The notes: generated by a model from the letters alone, not told the origin. A stretch of 37,850 bases of DNA from Chara braunii (GCA_003427395.1 BFEA01000126.1:2641573-2679422); one strand, 5' to 3'. Counted from the first letter of the stretch, positions 19,600-28,737 are shown. A program made the numbers and translations.

Positions 19600-19795
19600 C
19601 TTGCCCTCCCGTCCTCAGCCATTTGTCGTTGCTACCCTCCCTTTCTTGCACTCCTGTCCTCAGCCATTTGTCTTTGGTAGCCTTCCTCGCACCCCTCTAC
19701 AGCATTTGTCTTTGCTACCCTTCCTTGCACCCCTCTACGCCATTCGTCTTTGCTACCCTTCCTTGCACCCCTCTCCTCGGCCAGTTGTCGTTGCT
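19600..19795. repeat. ~41-48 bp minisatellite, about five units
   Basis: Units follow the theme CATTTGTCTTTGCTACC, CTTCCTTGCACCCCTCTAC, with starts near 19618, 19667, 19703, 19741 and 19783. The repeat keeps one plus frame open, giving a repetitive Ser/Leu-rich translation that I regard as a by-product. Confidence 0.85.
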
Positions 19796-19799
19796 CGAC

Positions 19800-21360
19800 G
19801 CTTCTCCGTTCGTCTTCCGAATGGATGCTGCCAGCCGCGACGGCACCACTTAAGACAACCATAAAAACCGAGCACGCACAGCAGACACACAACGACCTCT
19901 GTAGAGGAGAAGAAGAAAGGCTCGCCGTTAGCATACCTTATATCTGACCGGAAGAGTCGGGCGGGTTCCCTGTCAGACACGCGATCGATCGTAGCGCGCT
20001 GGAAGAACACACAATCTGTCTGCAAGGAAGGTCAGTTCGCTGTAATATACGGCGGACGTTACAGAAAGCAGCAGCGGGAAAACCCATGATCTCTACGCAA
20101 AACGTCTCGCCGTCGAATATCGACACATAACGACCTTCGCGCCTTACGCTCAGGGAAAGACTGCTAAAGAGGAAAAAAAGAGCTTCTCTTACATAGTAGT
20201 CGCTCATTCTTCTTTGTTTCTTCGTTAGCGGCTCGTTCCTCGTTTTGTGTTTCTTCCAGAAGGCTGACCCTCATTTTATCGGGAAGCATCCACAGCGAGA
20301 CGTACACAACAACAATGGACAGTTAGACACGGACGGCGGAATGCAGTCGGTAAGAATAGCACGGCGGCTACTACAGAAGATGACAAAGAAGATCCTATAC
20401 CCATCAGCTGCAATTTCACACTTCGTATTGGCCATGACGTGTACCCACGATCTGTTAGAATTAGAGCACGACTGCTGAGAGTCAGTCCTATAGTGGTTTT
20501 TCGCGCTCTTATTGCTGCATGCCTGACTTACTACACGAGAGATTCCATCCATCACTTGATAGTGATATCACAGACCAACGCTCGCCGCTGCAGCTTGTGG
20601 CCGCCTTTCCCCGCCAAAATTTCCATACATTCTCCACAACCAAGTCATACCACTTTCTGCCCCTGCTAAAAGTACAACACCACCACCCTTGCACATAAGC
20701 ATTTCATTCGCCAACGAACGTCCCGTTCCCGGCCCCTTCCCCCCCCCTCCCCCCCCCCTCCTTTCGTTCACCCTGCTAACTACCAGTAGGATTGGGGGCA
20801 AGTGGAAAAAAAGGAGACCAAACACAGGATACGGATGCGATGAATGGCTTCTACTTAAGTCAGGAGCAAGATACGAACTTGCTATCGACCATACGAGTGT
20901 TTTCCCATCACTTTTTTGCCACATTTACAGAGGACACCAAGAGAAGGAGAGAAGAGGAGATGTATATAGACTACATAGACAGCGATCAGATCACTTACCA
21001 CATTTACACTGTAGACCAAAAAGGAGAGAAAAAGACTACAGCTGCTGCCGCGGAGTCTGAAGCTCCCATGCATCCCCTGACCCACCATCACCACTATCGA
21101 CAGCAACGGAATATGCTACAAATCCATGCACGAGAGACAGAGAGAGGTCAGCGAAAGACGAATGGGACAGACTAGCAAACACAGCCATCGCGTTGCTTCT
21201 TGACTAATTGCTTTTCCTTGTACGTGACACAGAGACAGAGGGAGAGGAAGAAATCGAGAGATTCAAGGACACCGAGAGAAAGAGAGATGTTCCCTTTCCT
21301 TCATTTATGCTTTTTTTTCCCGCGACTGTCACAGAGAAGCGGTGGAGGAGAGAAAGAGAG
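19800..21360. other. no recognisable gene
   Basis: About 1.5 kb downstream (3') of the aspartic protease gene on its strand. Short frames on both strands (for example plus 20792-21175, 127 codons, ending in His- and Arg-rich sequence) have no recognised domains. CCCGCCAAAATTT occurs at about 19223 (just before this stretch) and 20610, but without gene context. A C-run lies at 20738-20762. Confidence 0.45.
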
Positions 21361-21365
21361 CGAGC

Positions 21366-21366
<1 letters not shown>

Positions 21367-21420
<54 letters not shown>

Positions 21421-21440
21421 ACACAGAGAGAGAGAGAGAG
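21367..21440. repeat. (AG)n microsatellite in the protease 3' flank
   Basis: AG dinucleotides at 21367-21418, then a second short run to 21440. Read on the gene strand this is (CT)n, beginning about 45 bp after the protease stop codon, so it is probably in the 3' untranslated region. Confidence 0.95.
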
Positions 21441-21483
21441 GAGCCGTAGACGAATCCTCCCCCTTGTTCTTGTGCCCGTCGTT

Positions 21484-23475
21484 CTACTCAGGCACCGGGG
21501 CCGCGGGAGCGAACCCCACGCGAGAGTTGCCAAAGTCGTAGACGCTGTGATAGACACCCAGGAAGATATCTCCGAGGATCCAGATGGGTCCACGTGGAGG
21601 CGGGATATCAAACCCGGTAAATCCACTGACACATTGTTCCGCTGATCCCTGCTTTATCCGAAGAACATACTGCTGAGGGAGGAGCTGGAAATCTTTACCG
21701 GAGATCCTGAATGTGACAGGTGGCAGACTGTCGATCTGTTTACAATCGATCACCGATTCCCCATGCGGACTGGGCAGGTGCGCGCACAACTTGTCGAGAG
21801 CTTGGAGAATCTGTGCCTTGGAATTGTTCTGCTTCACTTGCGTCTCTATCCAGAACACGAATATCTGACAGAACTTGCACATTCCCTCGTCATCGTCTTG
21901 AAGATCAGTCACAGACTTTCCCATCCGATCTATGACTTGCTGAATTACCATCCTGTCGTGTTCACGCGCCACCGTGCCGCCGCCGCCGCCGCCAACACCG
22001 CCGCCACGGCTCCCGCACAGCCCGAGGTTATGGCACACCTCCTTCGGATCAGCCTCCGCTTCTAACACGTCGATGATCAGGGGCGCGTACTGATGAACCA
22101 ACGTCTTGCACTGCTCACTAATGACGCCCGAGGCGCCGATCGCAGCGTTGATCTCGGCAATGACCGCGGTAGGACCGGCGAGAAGAGAAGTCCCAGTGTC
22201 AGCGATCGCCGAACAGCCCCCAAGTCCACAGAAGCCCGCCAGGGCACTCCCAGCCTGCCCGGCGCCGACAAACACGTCGTCCAGCTTGAATTGCCAATAC
22301 CCTTTCACGGTGACATTCGCCCACGTGTGCTCACCCGTGAAGTGCTTCTGGTCTACGCCTCCCAACACCATCTCTCCACCCACCTTCCCAGAGGTGTCCC
22401 GATTAAGCCAGAAGGAGAACACAGGTTCCGGCACAAGCCGCTGGTCCACGATGTTGTACCACAACGGGGTCACGTGGCCCGCGGCTATTTCCTGGAACCC
22501 TAGCCCCAAGATACCGTCGAATTTGGCAAGAAGAAATGTCACCCCCGGTTCCCTAGTCGCCTCCGCAAACACCTGCTTCTTTACGGTTATCGTCCCAATC
22601 CGGACGTCATCCTTGCTCGAGAAGCCCACCATCGCTCCCGTACCGTAGTGGATGCTGATGGACTTGCCGTCCGCCTCGTACGTGCTTGATCTGCCCGAGT
22701 CGTACCGCCTGTGAAGAAGGCAAGACAGCGTGAAATGGCACTTCTTCGAAGGCACCCACAGATTGGAGCTACCTGTGTCCATAATCACTCGGAAACTCTG
22801 CGGCGGCGTCCCGATCCCGATCTCGCCGAAGTACTGCGCGTCGAGGTAGTTATTCAGAGCCACGTAATCGGGTTCTTCCCCATCGCCAACGGCGGCGACG
22901 CCCTCGCCATTGCCATCCTTCGCTGCCGCCCTCAGCCGATCGAAGAGACCGCCGTCTCCGCTCTCCGGCCGCCGCCATCGCTTCCCTTCTTCGCCTTCCC
23001 CTTCCTCGTCTTCGTTATCCTTCTCCGTGGTGGTCGTCTTCTTCATCGTTGCTCTCCCATCGTCGTGGAAGATAAGCCTCGCCCGCAAGCGGACGGCGTC
23101 TCGAACGCCGGCCAAGTTCACGGGTCTTTTGTGGAGAACCACCCGTGGGAGGGAGGCTGCTCCGCCATCGACGCCACTGGCGTCACCTTCTTGATCATCT
23201 GTAAGCGACGCCGAGTCCGACATCGATGAGGAGGAGAACGAGGAGGATGAGAGGTCATCGTCGTCAAGCGATACTACCGAAACCACCTCCTCCTCGAAGC
23301 TCGTCCACGAGGAGAAGCCATCATCGCCTTGCACCCACCTTCCTCCATATGCATACCTCAAAGGTCCTGCTTCGTTTTCGACAACCGAGAGGCCTTGCAA
23401 GGCTCCCCCCACAACGACCGTGAGCCCCAGAAAACACACAAGAAGCGCCACGTGGCGCTCGCACTTCTTCGCCAT
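21484..23475 (-). CDS. plant-type aspartic protease with saposin-like plant-specific insert (phytepsin-like)
   Basis: A 663-residue pepsin-family (A1) endopeptidase, expected to act in vacuole, lysosome-like compartments or secretions. Residues 1-24 form a signal peptide (basic start, then LLVCFLGLTVVVGG), which supports this ATG. A propeptide core lies at about 109-135 (LPRVVLHKRPVNLAGVRD). The mature enzyme starts near 205. Catalytic motifs are DTGSS (Asp233) and DTGTS (Asp426), with flap Tyr277 in HYGTG. The plant-specific insert spans about 452-580 with the swapped saposin order and Cys at 456, 481, 487, 533, 536, 564 and 578. A sequon (NNS, Asn550) sits where plant inserts are often glycosylated, and another is at Asn387. 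The C-terminus (PPPRGPIWILGD onward) is complete. Land-plant relatives are about 500 residues. The excess is mainly two acidic low-complexity segments (about 50-107 and 146-203). The gene is intronless and GC-richer than its surroundings. A weak TATA-like CTTAAAAGG lies about 90 bp upstream (23565-23574). Confidence 0.95.
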   Translation of the reverse strand: MAKKCERHVALLVCFLGLTVVVGGALQGLSVVENEAGPLRYAYGGRWVQGDDGFSSWTSFEEEVVSVVSLDDDDLSSSSFSSSSMSDSASLTDDQEGDASGVDGGAASLPRVVLHKRPVNLAGVRDAVRLRARLIFHDDGRATMKKTTTTEKDNEDEEGEGEEGKRWRRPESGDGGLFDRLRAAAKDGNGEGVAAVGDGEEPDYVALNNYLDAQYFGEIGIGTPPQSFRVIMDTGSSNLWVPSKKCHFTLSCLLHRRYDSGRSSTYEADGKSISIHYGTGAMVGFSSKDDVRIGTITVKKQVFAEATREPGVTFLLAKFDGILGLGFQEIAAGHVTPLWYNIVDQRLVPEPVFSFWLNRDTSGKVGGEMVLGGVDQKHFTGEHTWANVTVKGYWQFKLDDVFVGAGQAGSALAGFCGLGGCSAIADTGTSLLAGPTAVIAEINAAIGASGVISEQCKTLVHQYAPLIIDVLEAEADPKEVCHNLGLCGSRGGGVGGGGGGTVAREHDRMVIQQVIDRMGKSVTDLQDDDEGMCKFCQIFVFWIETQVKQNNSKAQILQALDKLCAHLPSPHGESVIDCKQIDSLPPVTFRISGKDFQLLPQQYVLRIKQGSAEQCVSGFTGFDIPPPRGPIWILGDIFLGVYHSVYDFGNSRVGFAPAAPVPE

Positions 23476-23930
23476 AGCTCAACACAATCGATATCGATAC
23501 AGCTACCTCACCCCTGTTCTCATCGACGCCTGTTCTCACCCGGCGTTTTCAGTCGCGCCTTCAGCCCTTTTAAGTCCTGCCCCCTGCGACGACAACAAAG
23601 TTCCTGGGATGGCGCAGACGCCGGTGCTACCGGGTTCGGGGCGCGCCTTTTCATTGCATTATCCATGAAAATCCTGGCCCTGCCAGAGTCCACGCCACCC
23701 CTCTGGAGACGGGCGGCCGGGGGGCTAAAGGCTATACTCACACCGGGACTTTTCAGTACTGTAGACGTAACTGCAGTCCGATACATCCAGGTCTGGCGGT
23801 CGGATACATAGAAGAAAGATAGACACAGTGCGAGTACGCCCTGAGTCCCACTAGCGGGAGTCTAGACTTGGTATATCGAGTTCGCACCGGTTCCTCTCAT
23901 CGGACTGAACATCCACGGCCATGTACAGCT
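23476..23930. promoter_or_regulatory. putative promoter region of the aspartic protease gene
   Basis: The 5' flank of the minus-strand protease gene holds no other gene. It contains a short direct repeat (CGCCTGTTCTCA-like, 23514-23538), an ATCGATATCGAT palindrome just before the start codon (23487-23499), and one TATA-like CTTAAAAGG at 23565-23574. The assignment rests on position only. Confidence 0.3.
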
Positions 23931-24050
23931 GATTAGCCCAGCGGGTAGAGTACCGGTTGGAAAATGCGCATTGTGGTCTGAGGTTGTGGGTTCAACACCC
24001 TACGGCCTCGCGCTGGGACACCTGCGGCCGTTGGGATTGATTCAGGGTAA
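23931..24050 (+). mobile_element. SINE-like repeat, tRNA-derived head (copy split by a MITE)
   Basis: TAGCCCAGCGGG (23934-23945) matches a tRNA A box and GGTTCAACACC (23989-23999) a B box, about 55 bp apart. The blocks GGGTAGAGTACCGGTTGG, ATGCGCATTGTGGTCTGAGG and GGCCTCGCGCTGGGACACC match the minus-strand copy at 11461-11552. The head stops at GGGTAA (24045-24050), where the 508 bp MITE begins. The body resumes after it. Confidence 0.75.
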
Positions 24051-24558
24051 GGGTCTGATCCCTGTAGTCGCGAAAAAAGCACAACAAAGATGTCAGTGGC
24101 CATGGCGGGGCGAAAAAGAGAAACTGGATCCCACGAGGGCGACTTCTTCGGTGGTTGCCCTGGACCCGTGGCGGTTTGCCCTGGACCCGCGGCGGTTCTT
24201 TGTGGGCTGTTGCAGAGGGCGGACGTTTTCGCCAACAGAAATGCCACACAACAGTGTGGTCCACTGATATTCCTGATGCTGCAAACAACAAACGAGAAAA
24301 AAAAAGAGAAAAAAAAATGCTCCCTCTTTTTTGCTGCGGAGAAGCCCTCATGGTCTACAGAAAAATTGTAGTAACTACGCTTGCCCCCTTCGCGGACGTG
24401 CTGCCATGACACACCCAAACGAGAGTGAGGCAACGTATTTTGGCTGCCACGAACGAGAGTGAGGCAACATATTTCGGCTGCCGCGACGACGTCGGAAAGT
24501 GGTGGGATCTGAAAACTACACTGTAACTGGGCTGTAGTGTAGTGGTGGGATCAGACCC
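24051..24558. mobile_element. 508 bp MITE inserted into the SINE-like repeat, PIF/Harbinger-like ends
   Basis: Termini GGGTCTGATCCC and GGGATCAGACCC are perfect 12 bp inverted repeats flanked by TAA on both sides (24048-24050, 24559-24561), the 3 bp TWA target duplication of PIF/Harbinger elements. The undisturbed copy of the host repeat at 11380-11389 (minus) reads GGTAAGG with a single TAA, which is the expected empty site. Inside are a 21 bp tandem duplication (TGCCCTGGACCCG.GGCGGT at 24156 and 24177) and an inner copy of the end motif (GTGGTGGGATCTGA, about 24500). No transposase is encoded. The short element at 16656-16752 shares the ends. Confidence 0.85.
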
Positions 24559-24765
24559 TAAGGATTGCACATACTGCCTGCACCATCTGAGGGATTCAAT
24601 CCAGAATTGTTGTATGTCGGGGCTTGATTATGCGGGAGGTTGCCTAAGGGTGGGCCATAGCTTGTTCTGATGATCCCCCCGGTTTGGCATATTGTACATT
24701 GGTACCATTTGAAACTGTAGAACATATGGTTGAGGATGACTGTTATACAATGATGAACGGTTGGG
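24559..24765 (+). mobile_element. SINE-like repeat, body (continuation after the MITE)
   Basis: Resumes with TAAGGATTGCACATACTGCC and continues through CTGCACCATCTGAGGGATTC, CTTGATTATGCG, GGTTGCCTAAGG, TTGTTCTGATGATC, TTGGCATATTGTACATTGGT, CCATTTGAAACTGTAG and GATGAAC, parallel to minus 11385-11165. The 3' end is followed by the local ~95 bp duplication. Confidence 0.75.
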
Positions 24766-24984
24766 ATACACAGAACAGCATGATTTCTGCACAATATATA
24801 CAGTCTAGGGATACACATACGGACTATGCTTACAGATACATGGGATATATTTCTACACACAAGATATGGGCTGAAAAAGAAGCCCGAACATATGGTTGAG
24901 GATGACTGTTATACAATGATGAACCCGGGTTGGGAAACACAGAACAGCATAATTTCTACACACAATTTATACAGTCTAGGGATA
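24721..24984 (+). repeat. ~95 bp direct repeat, two copies 168 bp apart
   Basis: ACATATGGTTGAGGATGACT starts at about 24722 and 24889. Both copies continue with GTTATACAATGATGAAC, GGTTGGGA, ACACAGAACAGCAT, ATTTCT.CACA and ACAGTCTAGGGATACACA. The copy at 24889 keeps an extra CCGG. The repeats overlap the 3' end of the SINE-like body. Confidence 0.9.
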
Positions 24985-25780
24985 CACAAAACAAAATAAT
25001 TTCTACACACGAAACGAAAAAAAGGGAGTCCGGGAGGTTGGCGCATTAGCGCCCCGAACCCGTTGTCGGCGCGAATACCCTTACAACGGTATCCGCCCTG
25101 GTTTTTGCAATCGACAGAATGTAAGTTTGGTTCAAAAGTTAAGCATAGCACGCGAGGCGCGACTGTGTCTGCGGATTACGTTGACTGGGTGGCTGACTAA
25201 AGTACAGAGTGTGTGGGCGCGCGGATATGAGGTGCGCGTGATCTTTTTATTTGTTGATGATTGAAGAGTCAGCGTCGGCCAATTTTTATCTTTGATTAAA
25301 CTAGGATTATAAAAAGATGTCTCTGGACTAGTACGCTTGTCTGTGAATTGCGCGTACATGTGGAGAACGGTTGTGACGCGCCAGCTTCCGGACCTGCGCT
25401 ATCTTCCGCCCTCCCCCCCTCCCCCCCTCCCACCCCTCTCTTCGTCGAATTTTGTTAACAGCCCGACGAGGCCTTTTTTTGTATTTTCATGAATGTAATA
25501 TGCAGGACCTTCGGATCGATTTTTGGAATTTCGTCTTTTGCAAATTTGGGAATTACGCGCGCCTTAGCGAGCACGCTAGGAAATTGGATCGACGGTTAGG
25601 AATTCCGGAATGGGCGGAATCTGACGTGTCATTTCTTGCGCATGAATGCCATCAATTTTGTCTTGGAAAGCTTTGGGAATTTTCGTAGGAATTTGAATAG
25701 GCCCAACCCCCCTCCACGCGCCTCCCTTCCGCCCACCTCCACAGTCGCGGGGTTTGAGACTTACCTTGGCCAGTTTTTTT
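24985..25780. other. no recognisable gene
   Basis: Unassigned. A C-rich run lies at 25410-25440. A 78-codon plus frame at 25452-25688 matches no family I know. On the minus strand 25757-25766 reads AAG/GTAAGT, a donor-like site beside the gap, without a visible exon. Confidence 0.45.
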
Positions 25781-25844
25781 TTTTTTTTTTTTTTNNNNNN
25801 NNNNNNNNNNNNNNNNNNNNNNNNNNNNNNNNNNNNNNNNNNNN

Positions 25845-25919
<75 letters not shown>
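25781..25919. repeat. poly(T), 50 bp gap, then (TG)n microsatellite
   Basis: T-run to 25794, Ns at 25795-25844, then about 37 TG units. All frames across it are artefacts of the gap and the repeat. Confidence 0.97.
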
Positions 25920-25920
<1 letters not shown>

Positions 25921-26537
25921 GCACATAGTCACATGCTTTTCTAGGTCTCAACCAGTGGTTTAGAAAGCTCCTCCTAAATTAGAATTTAATGAGTGAAACC
26001 ATTATCTTCAAAACGAGCCAAAAGGAAAAATCATTGCAAGCATCATTCTTGCGATGGCATTATATTCATCTCTGGTTTCTTCGTCTTGATAACCAGATAA
26101 GCATTGGGTTTGAGTGTGGCGGATGGCAATAGTTTTTCAGGGTGGGGGAGATGTTTGAGGGTGCACGTCTTAAGAGAAGGTTAAAAAGCAAGGGGGGATA
26201 TCTAATGGACAGAGAGACAAAGAACATGGAAGGTTAACAAGAAGTAGAACAAGGAGGTAGAGGAGTGGCGAGAAAAACATGAGCCGGTGAACCATTTAAA
26301 TCTCTCTTCGAATGGGGCAGAGGGCTCGTAGTACCTACCACACTTCGCACCTACCAACAAAGGGGAAGGAGCCTAAATTGACGGACTTGGACCACGAACC
26401 CAAGCACGTGGCATACTTGAGAGTTAAGGACACTTCTTCGTGTGTTGTATGCTTGATGAATGGGACTAAGCAAGGCGCTAGCCAGACTTCAGAGGCCTCT
26501 GGTTTGACATATCACTGAAAGATAGGGAACAACGGAT
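25920..26537. other. no recognisable gene
   Basis: Non-coding flank of the mitochondrial insertion. The 68-codon frame at 26312-26518 is unrecognised. I cannot tell whether the last bases before 26538 are mitochondrial leader or nuclear DNA. Confidence 0.4.
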
Positions 26538-26746
26538 ATGGCAAAGTTTGCACAAAGATGGTTGTTTTCCATAAACCACAAGGATATAGTTACTATATAT
26601 CTAATTTTTGGTGCAATTGCTGGAGTAATGGGCACATGCTTCTCTGTACTAATTCGCATGGAATTATCACAACCTGGAATTTTTTTTTTTTTTTTTGGAA
26701 ATCGTCAACTTCATACTGTGTTAATAACATCTCACACTTTCTTAAT
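26538..26746 (+). pseudogene. cox1: numt: 5' end of mitochondrial cox1 with a T17 run inside
   Basis: From the ATG at 26538 the frame reads an almost intact N-terminus of cytochrome c oxidase subunit [31 protein letters not shown] and RMELSQPG, then, after a T-run at 26680-26696, GN.QL.TVLITSH.F. About 65 codons are represented, and homology stops near 26746. COX1 normally has about 520 residues, so this is a truncated nuclear copy. Trp codons are TGG and the style is that of plants and charophytes. The T-run replaces or interrupts about four codons between the Pro-Gly and Gly-Asn positions, and could be slippage in an originally AT-rich stretch or a small insertion. Few substitutions are visible, so the transfer may be relatively recent. 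Confidence 0.9.
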
Positions 26747-27903
26747 TTGTGTGTCGCTGTGCTAGATGTTTGCAACCACACCACTGCACGTATCCACCCG
26801 TAATTGGCCACTGAACTCGGCCACTGAACTCGGCCAACGACCTACGAAATGAAATGTGTTGATTTTCTTTGTATCATTCTGACCTTTAGCGGATGGCCCC
26901 AATGACTTGGACGCGGAAGAAAAAACAAGTCACAAGTAATTCAGGAATTTTGCTCACCTTATCCCACTTGGGTTTGGACTCAGATCTGCGCTTCAGTAGT
27001 TCAAGGGAGTATCACCAGTACTGGACCCGCATCCCAGAACGGGACACAAATAGGAAAATAAGATCATAAGTAATAAATAATAAGAATAATAAAAGAAAAA
27101 CAAGAAGAAACAGAGGGAAATGCTAGTACTCGTTTGGTCCTGGCCGTCGGGCTCGTGTTCGGGAGCGGCAGCAAAACCGAGGATAGTCCTACAGAACCCT
27201 CAACCCCTCAATTTTTTCAATCATACCCGATCGCTCCGACGTTTCTTATTTGGCTTTGATCCCCATACTTTCTTTGTGAAAATTCAATGTCATAACCAAT
27301 AGAGTTAGGCCCAAGTTTGAACTTTGTAGTTTCAGAACACTATATAAAGGTTCCTAGACCATAACCGGGTCCGCCAAAGCCTACCAATTCATTGCACGGT
27401 CGTCGGTCTCCGATGTTGCGCGTGCGAGGTTGAGAAACCACATCTTCGTTATTGGCACATCAAGTGTTTTCGGGAAGGACCGCCTAGGAGCCCGAGGCCG
27501 GACTCGTGGCTTAAGGGATGGCTTACAGGACTGCACGACCAAACAGTCGAGTAGACGGCGGGGCGTCAACCTTTGAGTGGGTCAGGCAGGCTGAGCCTGC
27601 CTAAGTCAGAGCGGGGGATCTACTGGGTGCAACTGTTCAAATAGAAGAGTCGTTGTTATAGCTTCGGTAATAGGAGCTAGCCTAGTAGATATTTCATCAG
27701 ACTTTCAGTTGTAGAAGCTGGGATCGAACCGGATGACGCCCTACTGGTGTAAGCGCCTTTTGCAGGAGCAGCCCATAGGGCTTGGACTATTAGGCGCAAC
27801 CAATTTCAGCCATGCCATCGACGAAATCATGTGGCAGGAATCTGCCATGTGGATCAGCATGACCAGTACACAAAGATGACATACATAAATCGAAAAACGA
27901 TCC
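26747..27903. other. no recognisable gene; one tRNA-like B box
   Basis: Short unrecognised frames. CCACTGAACTCGGC is directly duplicated at 26810-26837. On the minus strand GGTTCGATCC (27721-27730) matches a pol III B box and could belong to another SINE remnant. No intact cloverleaf is evident. Confidence 0.45.
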
Positions 27904-27995
27904 TTTTTTTTTTTTTTTTTTTTATCCATATGGATTCGAACTCAGGTCAACATTTTGACGGTTCGTGGATGCCTCCACGACCACGGAAAGCCAAC
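27904..27995 (-). mobile_element. tRNA-like sequence with oligo(A) tail
   Basis: On the minus strand a ~72 bp segment (27995-27924) contains a D-arm-like GTGGTCGTGGAGGCATCC and a perfect B box GAGTTCGAATCC. It is followed immediately by A20 (T20 at 27904-27923). Acceptor and T stems do not pair, so this is not a functional tRNA. A tRNA-derived retroposon or the 3' end of a SINE is the simplest reading. No target duplication was found. Confidence 0.4.
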
Positions 27996-28436
27996 GGGGA
28001 AAAAAAACAGACACACACACACACATTAAATTAAAGCTGCCAGATGGCGGATGCTGAAGTTGCGAGGCACTTCTGCCCAAAAGGGATAACGTGCTGCCTG
28101 TTTTCATGGGCAACACTACAAGCGAGTTTTTTTTGTTTTCCTTTTTTTTTGTTGATTCTACGGATAAATTGTTTGTAGATTTCTTTGTTTAGATTTGTTT
28201 TTCTTCTTTTTTTCATTTTTTCCATTTTTAAGATTCCTCCGGGTCGTTTCTGTTGCTATTTGTCGTAGTCTGCACCGATTCGTTTCGATGAACGGGTTGC
28301 AGTAGGGAGTAAGGAAACGGATAACCGTTTTCATTTTATTTCATAAATTTTTGTTTTTTTTTCTTTGGATACTTTTTAATTTTAATTTTTAGATTTTATT
28401 CTATATTTTTTTCTCTTTCTTTCTTTTAAAATCCTC

Positions 28437-28452
28437 CAACAGGGCTTTCTTA
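28437..28452 (-). repeat. inverted copy of the rRNA-like junction TAAGAAAGCCCTGTTG
   Basis: CAACAGGGCTTTCTTA is the exact reverse complement of TAAGAAAGCCCTGTTG found in the downstream tandem units, so the repeat block starts with a short inverted copy. Confidence 0.8.
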
Positions 28453-28483
28453 ACAGCAACCTGTTATAGCGCCTGAATTTGGT

Positions 28484-28612
28484 GCTCGGGCCGCGTACAG
28501 GCCCAGGGGTAAGAAAACCCTGTTGAGCTCGGGCCGCGTACAGGCCCAGGGGTAAGAAAGCCCTGTTGAGCTCGGGCCGCGTACAGGCCCAGGGGTAAGA
28601 AAGCCCTGTTGA
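28484..28612 (+). repeat. 43 bp tandem repeat, three copies
   Basis: GCTCGGGCCGCGTACAGGCC starts at 28484, 28527 and 28570. Each copy continues CAGGGGTAAGAAA(A/G)CCCTGTTGA, and the units differ at one position. The second half of the unit is the beginning of the rRNA-like fragment that continues after the last copy. Confidence 0.95.
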
Positions 28613-28653
28613 GCTTGACTCTAGTTCAACTCTGTGAAATGATTGAGGGGATG
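28597..28653 (+). pseudogene. 28S rRNA fragment, copy 1 in tandem block
   Basis: GCCCTGTTGAGCTTGACTCT, AGTTCAACTCTGTGAAATGA and TTGAGGGGATG correspond to a universally conserved part of 25S/28S rRNA (normally ending CTAGTCCGACTTTGTGAAATG). It is the same segment as positions 3136-3192 of the larger rRNA pseudogene, but less diverged from the canonical sequence. Confidence 0.8.
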
Positions 28654-28737
28654 CTCCAGTTTATTTCAAAAACAAGCAGCAACCTGTTATAGGAGAACCT
28701 AGCGCCTGAATTTGGTGCTCGGGCCGCGTACAGGCCT

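Noticed and set aside
19431-19853. 140-codon ORF, Ser/Leu/Pro-rich
   Set aside because: Kept open by the ~41-48 bp minisatellite; no start context or domain.
19215-20625. Two CCCGCCAAAATTT words resembling E2F sites
   Set aside because: No associated genes. A 10-13 bp word twice in a repeat-rich region is weak evidence.
20792-21175. 127-codon plus ORF with TEDTKRRREEEMYIDYID
   Set aside because: Looks moderately protein-like, but there is no homology I can name and it lies in the 3' flank of the opposite-strand gene. Left unannotated.
21200-21645. Arg/Glu-rich ORFs opposite the protease 3' end
   Set aside because: They depend on the (AG)n tract and on the antisense of the protease C-terminus.
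22093-23229. Long plus-strand ORFs within the aspartic protease region
   Set aside because: Antisense shadows of a GC-rich coding sequence. The minus frame carries all recognised motifs.
25580-25960. Open frames through the 25.8 kb gap and (TG)n tract (poly-His/Thr, Cys/Val)
   Set aside because: They are produced by Ns and dinucleotide repeats, with no real coding content.
27721-27790. Minus-strand tRNA gene around GGTTCGATCC
   Set aside because: Only the B box fits; the stems do not pair.
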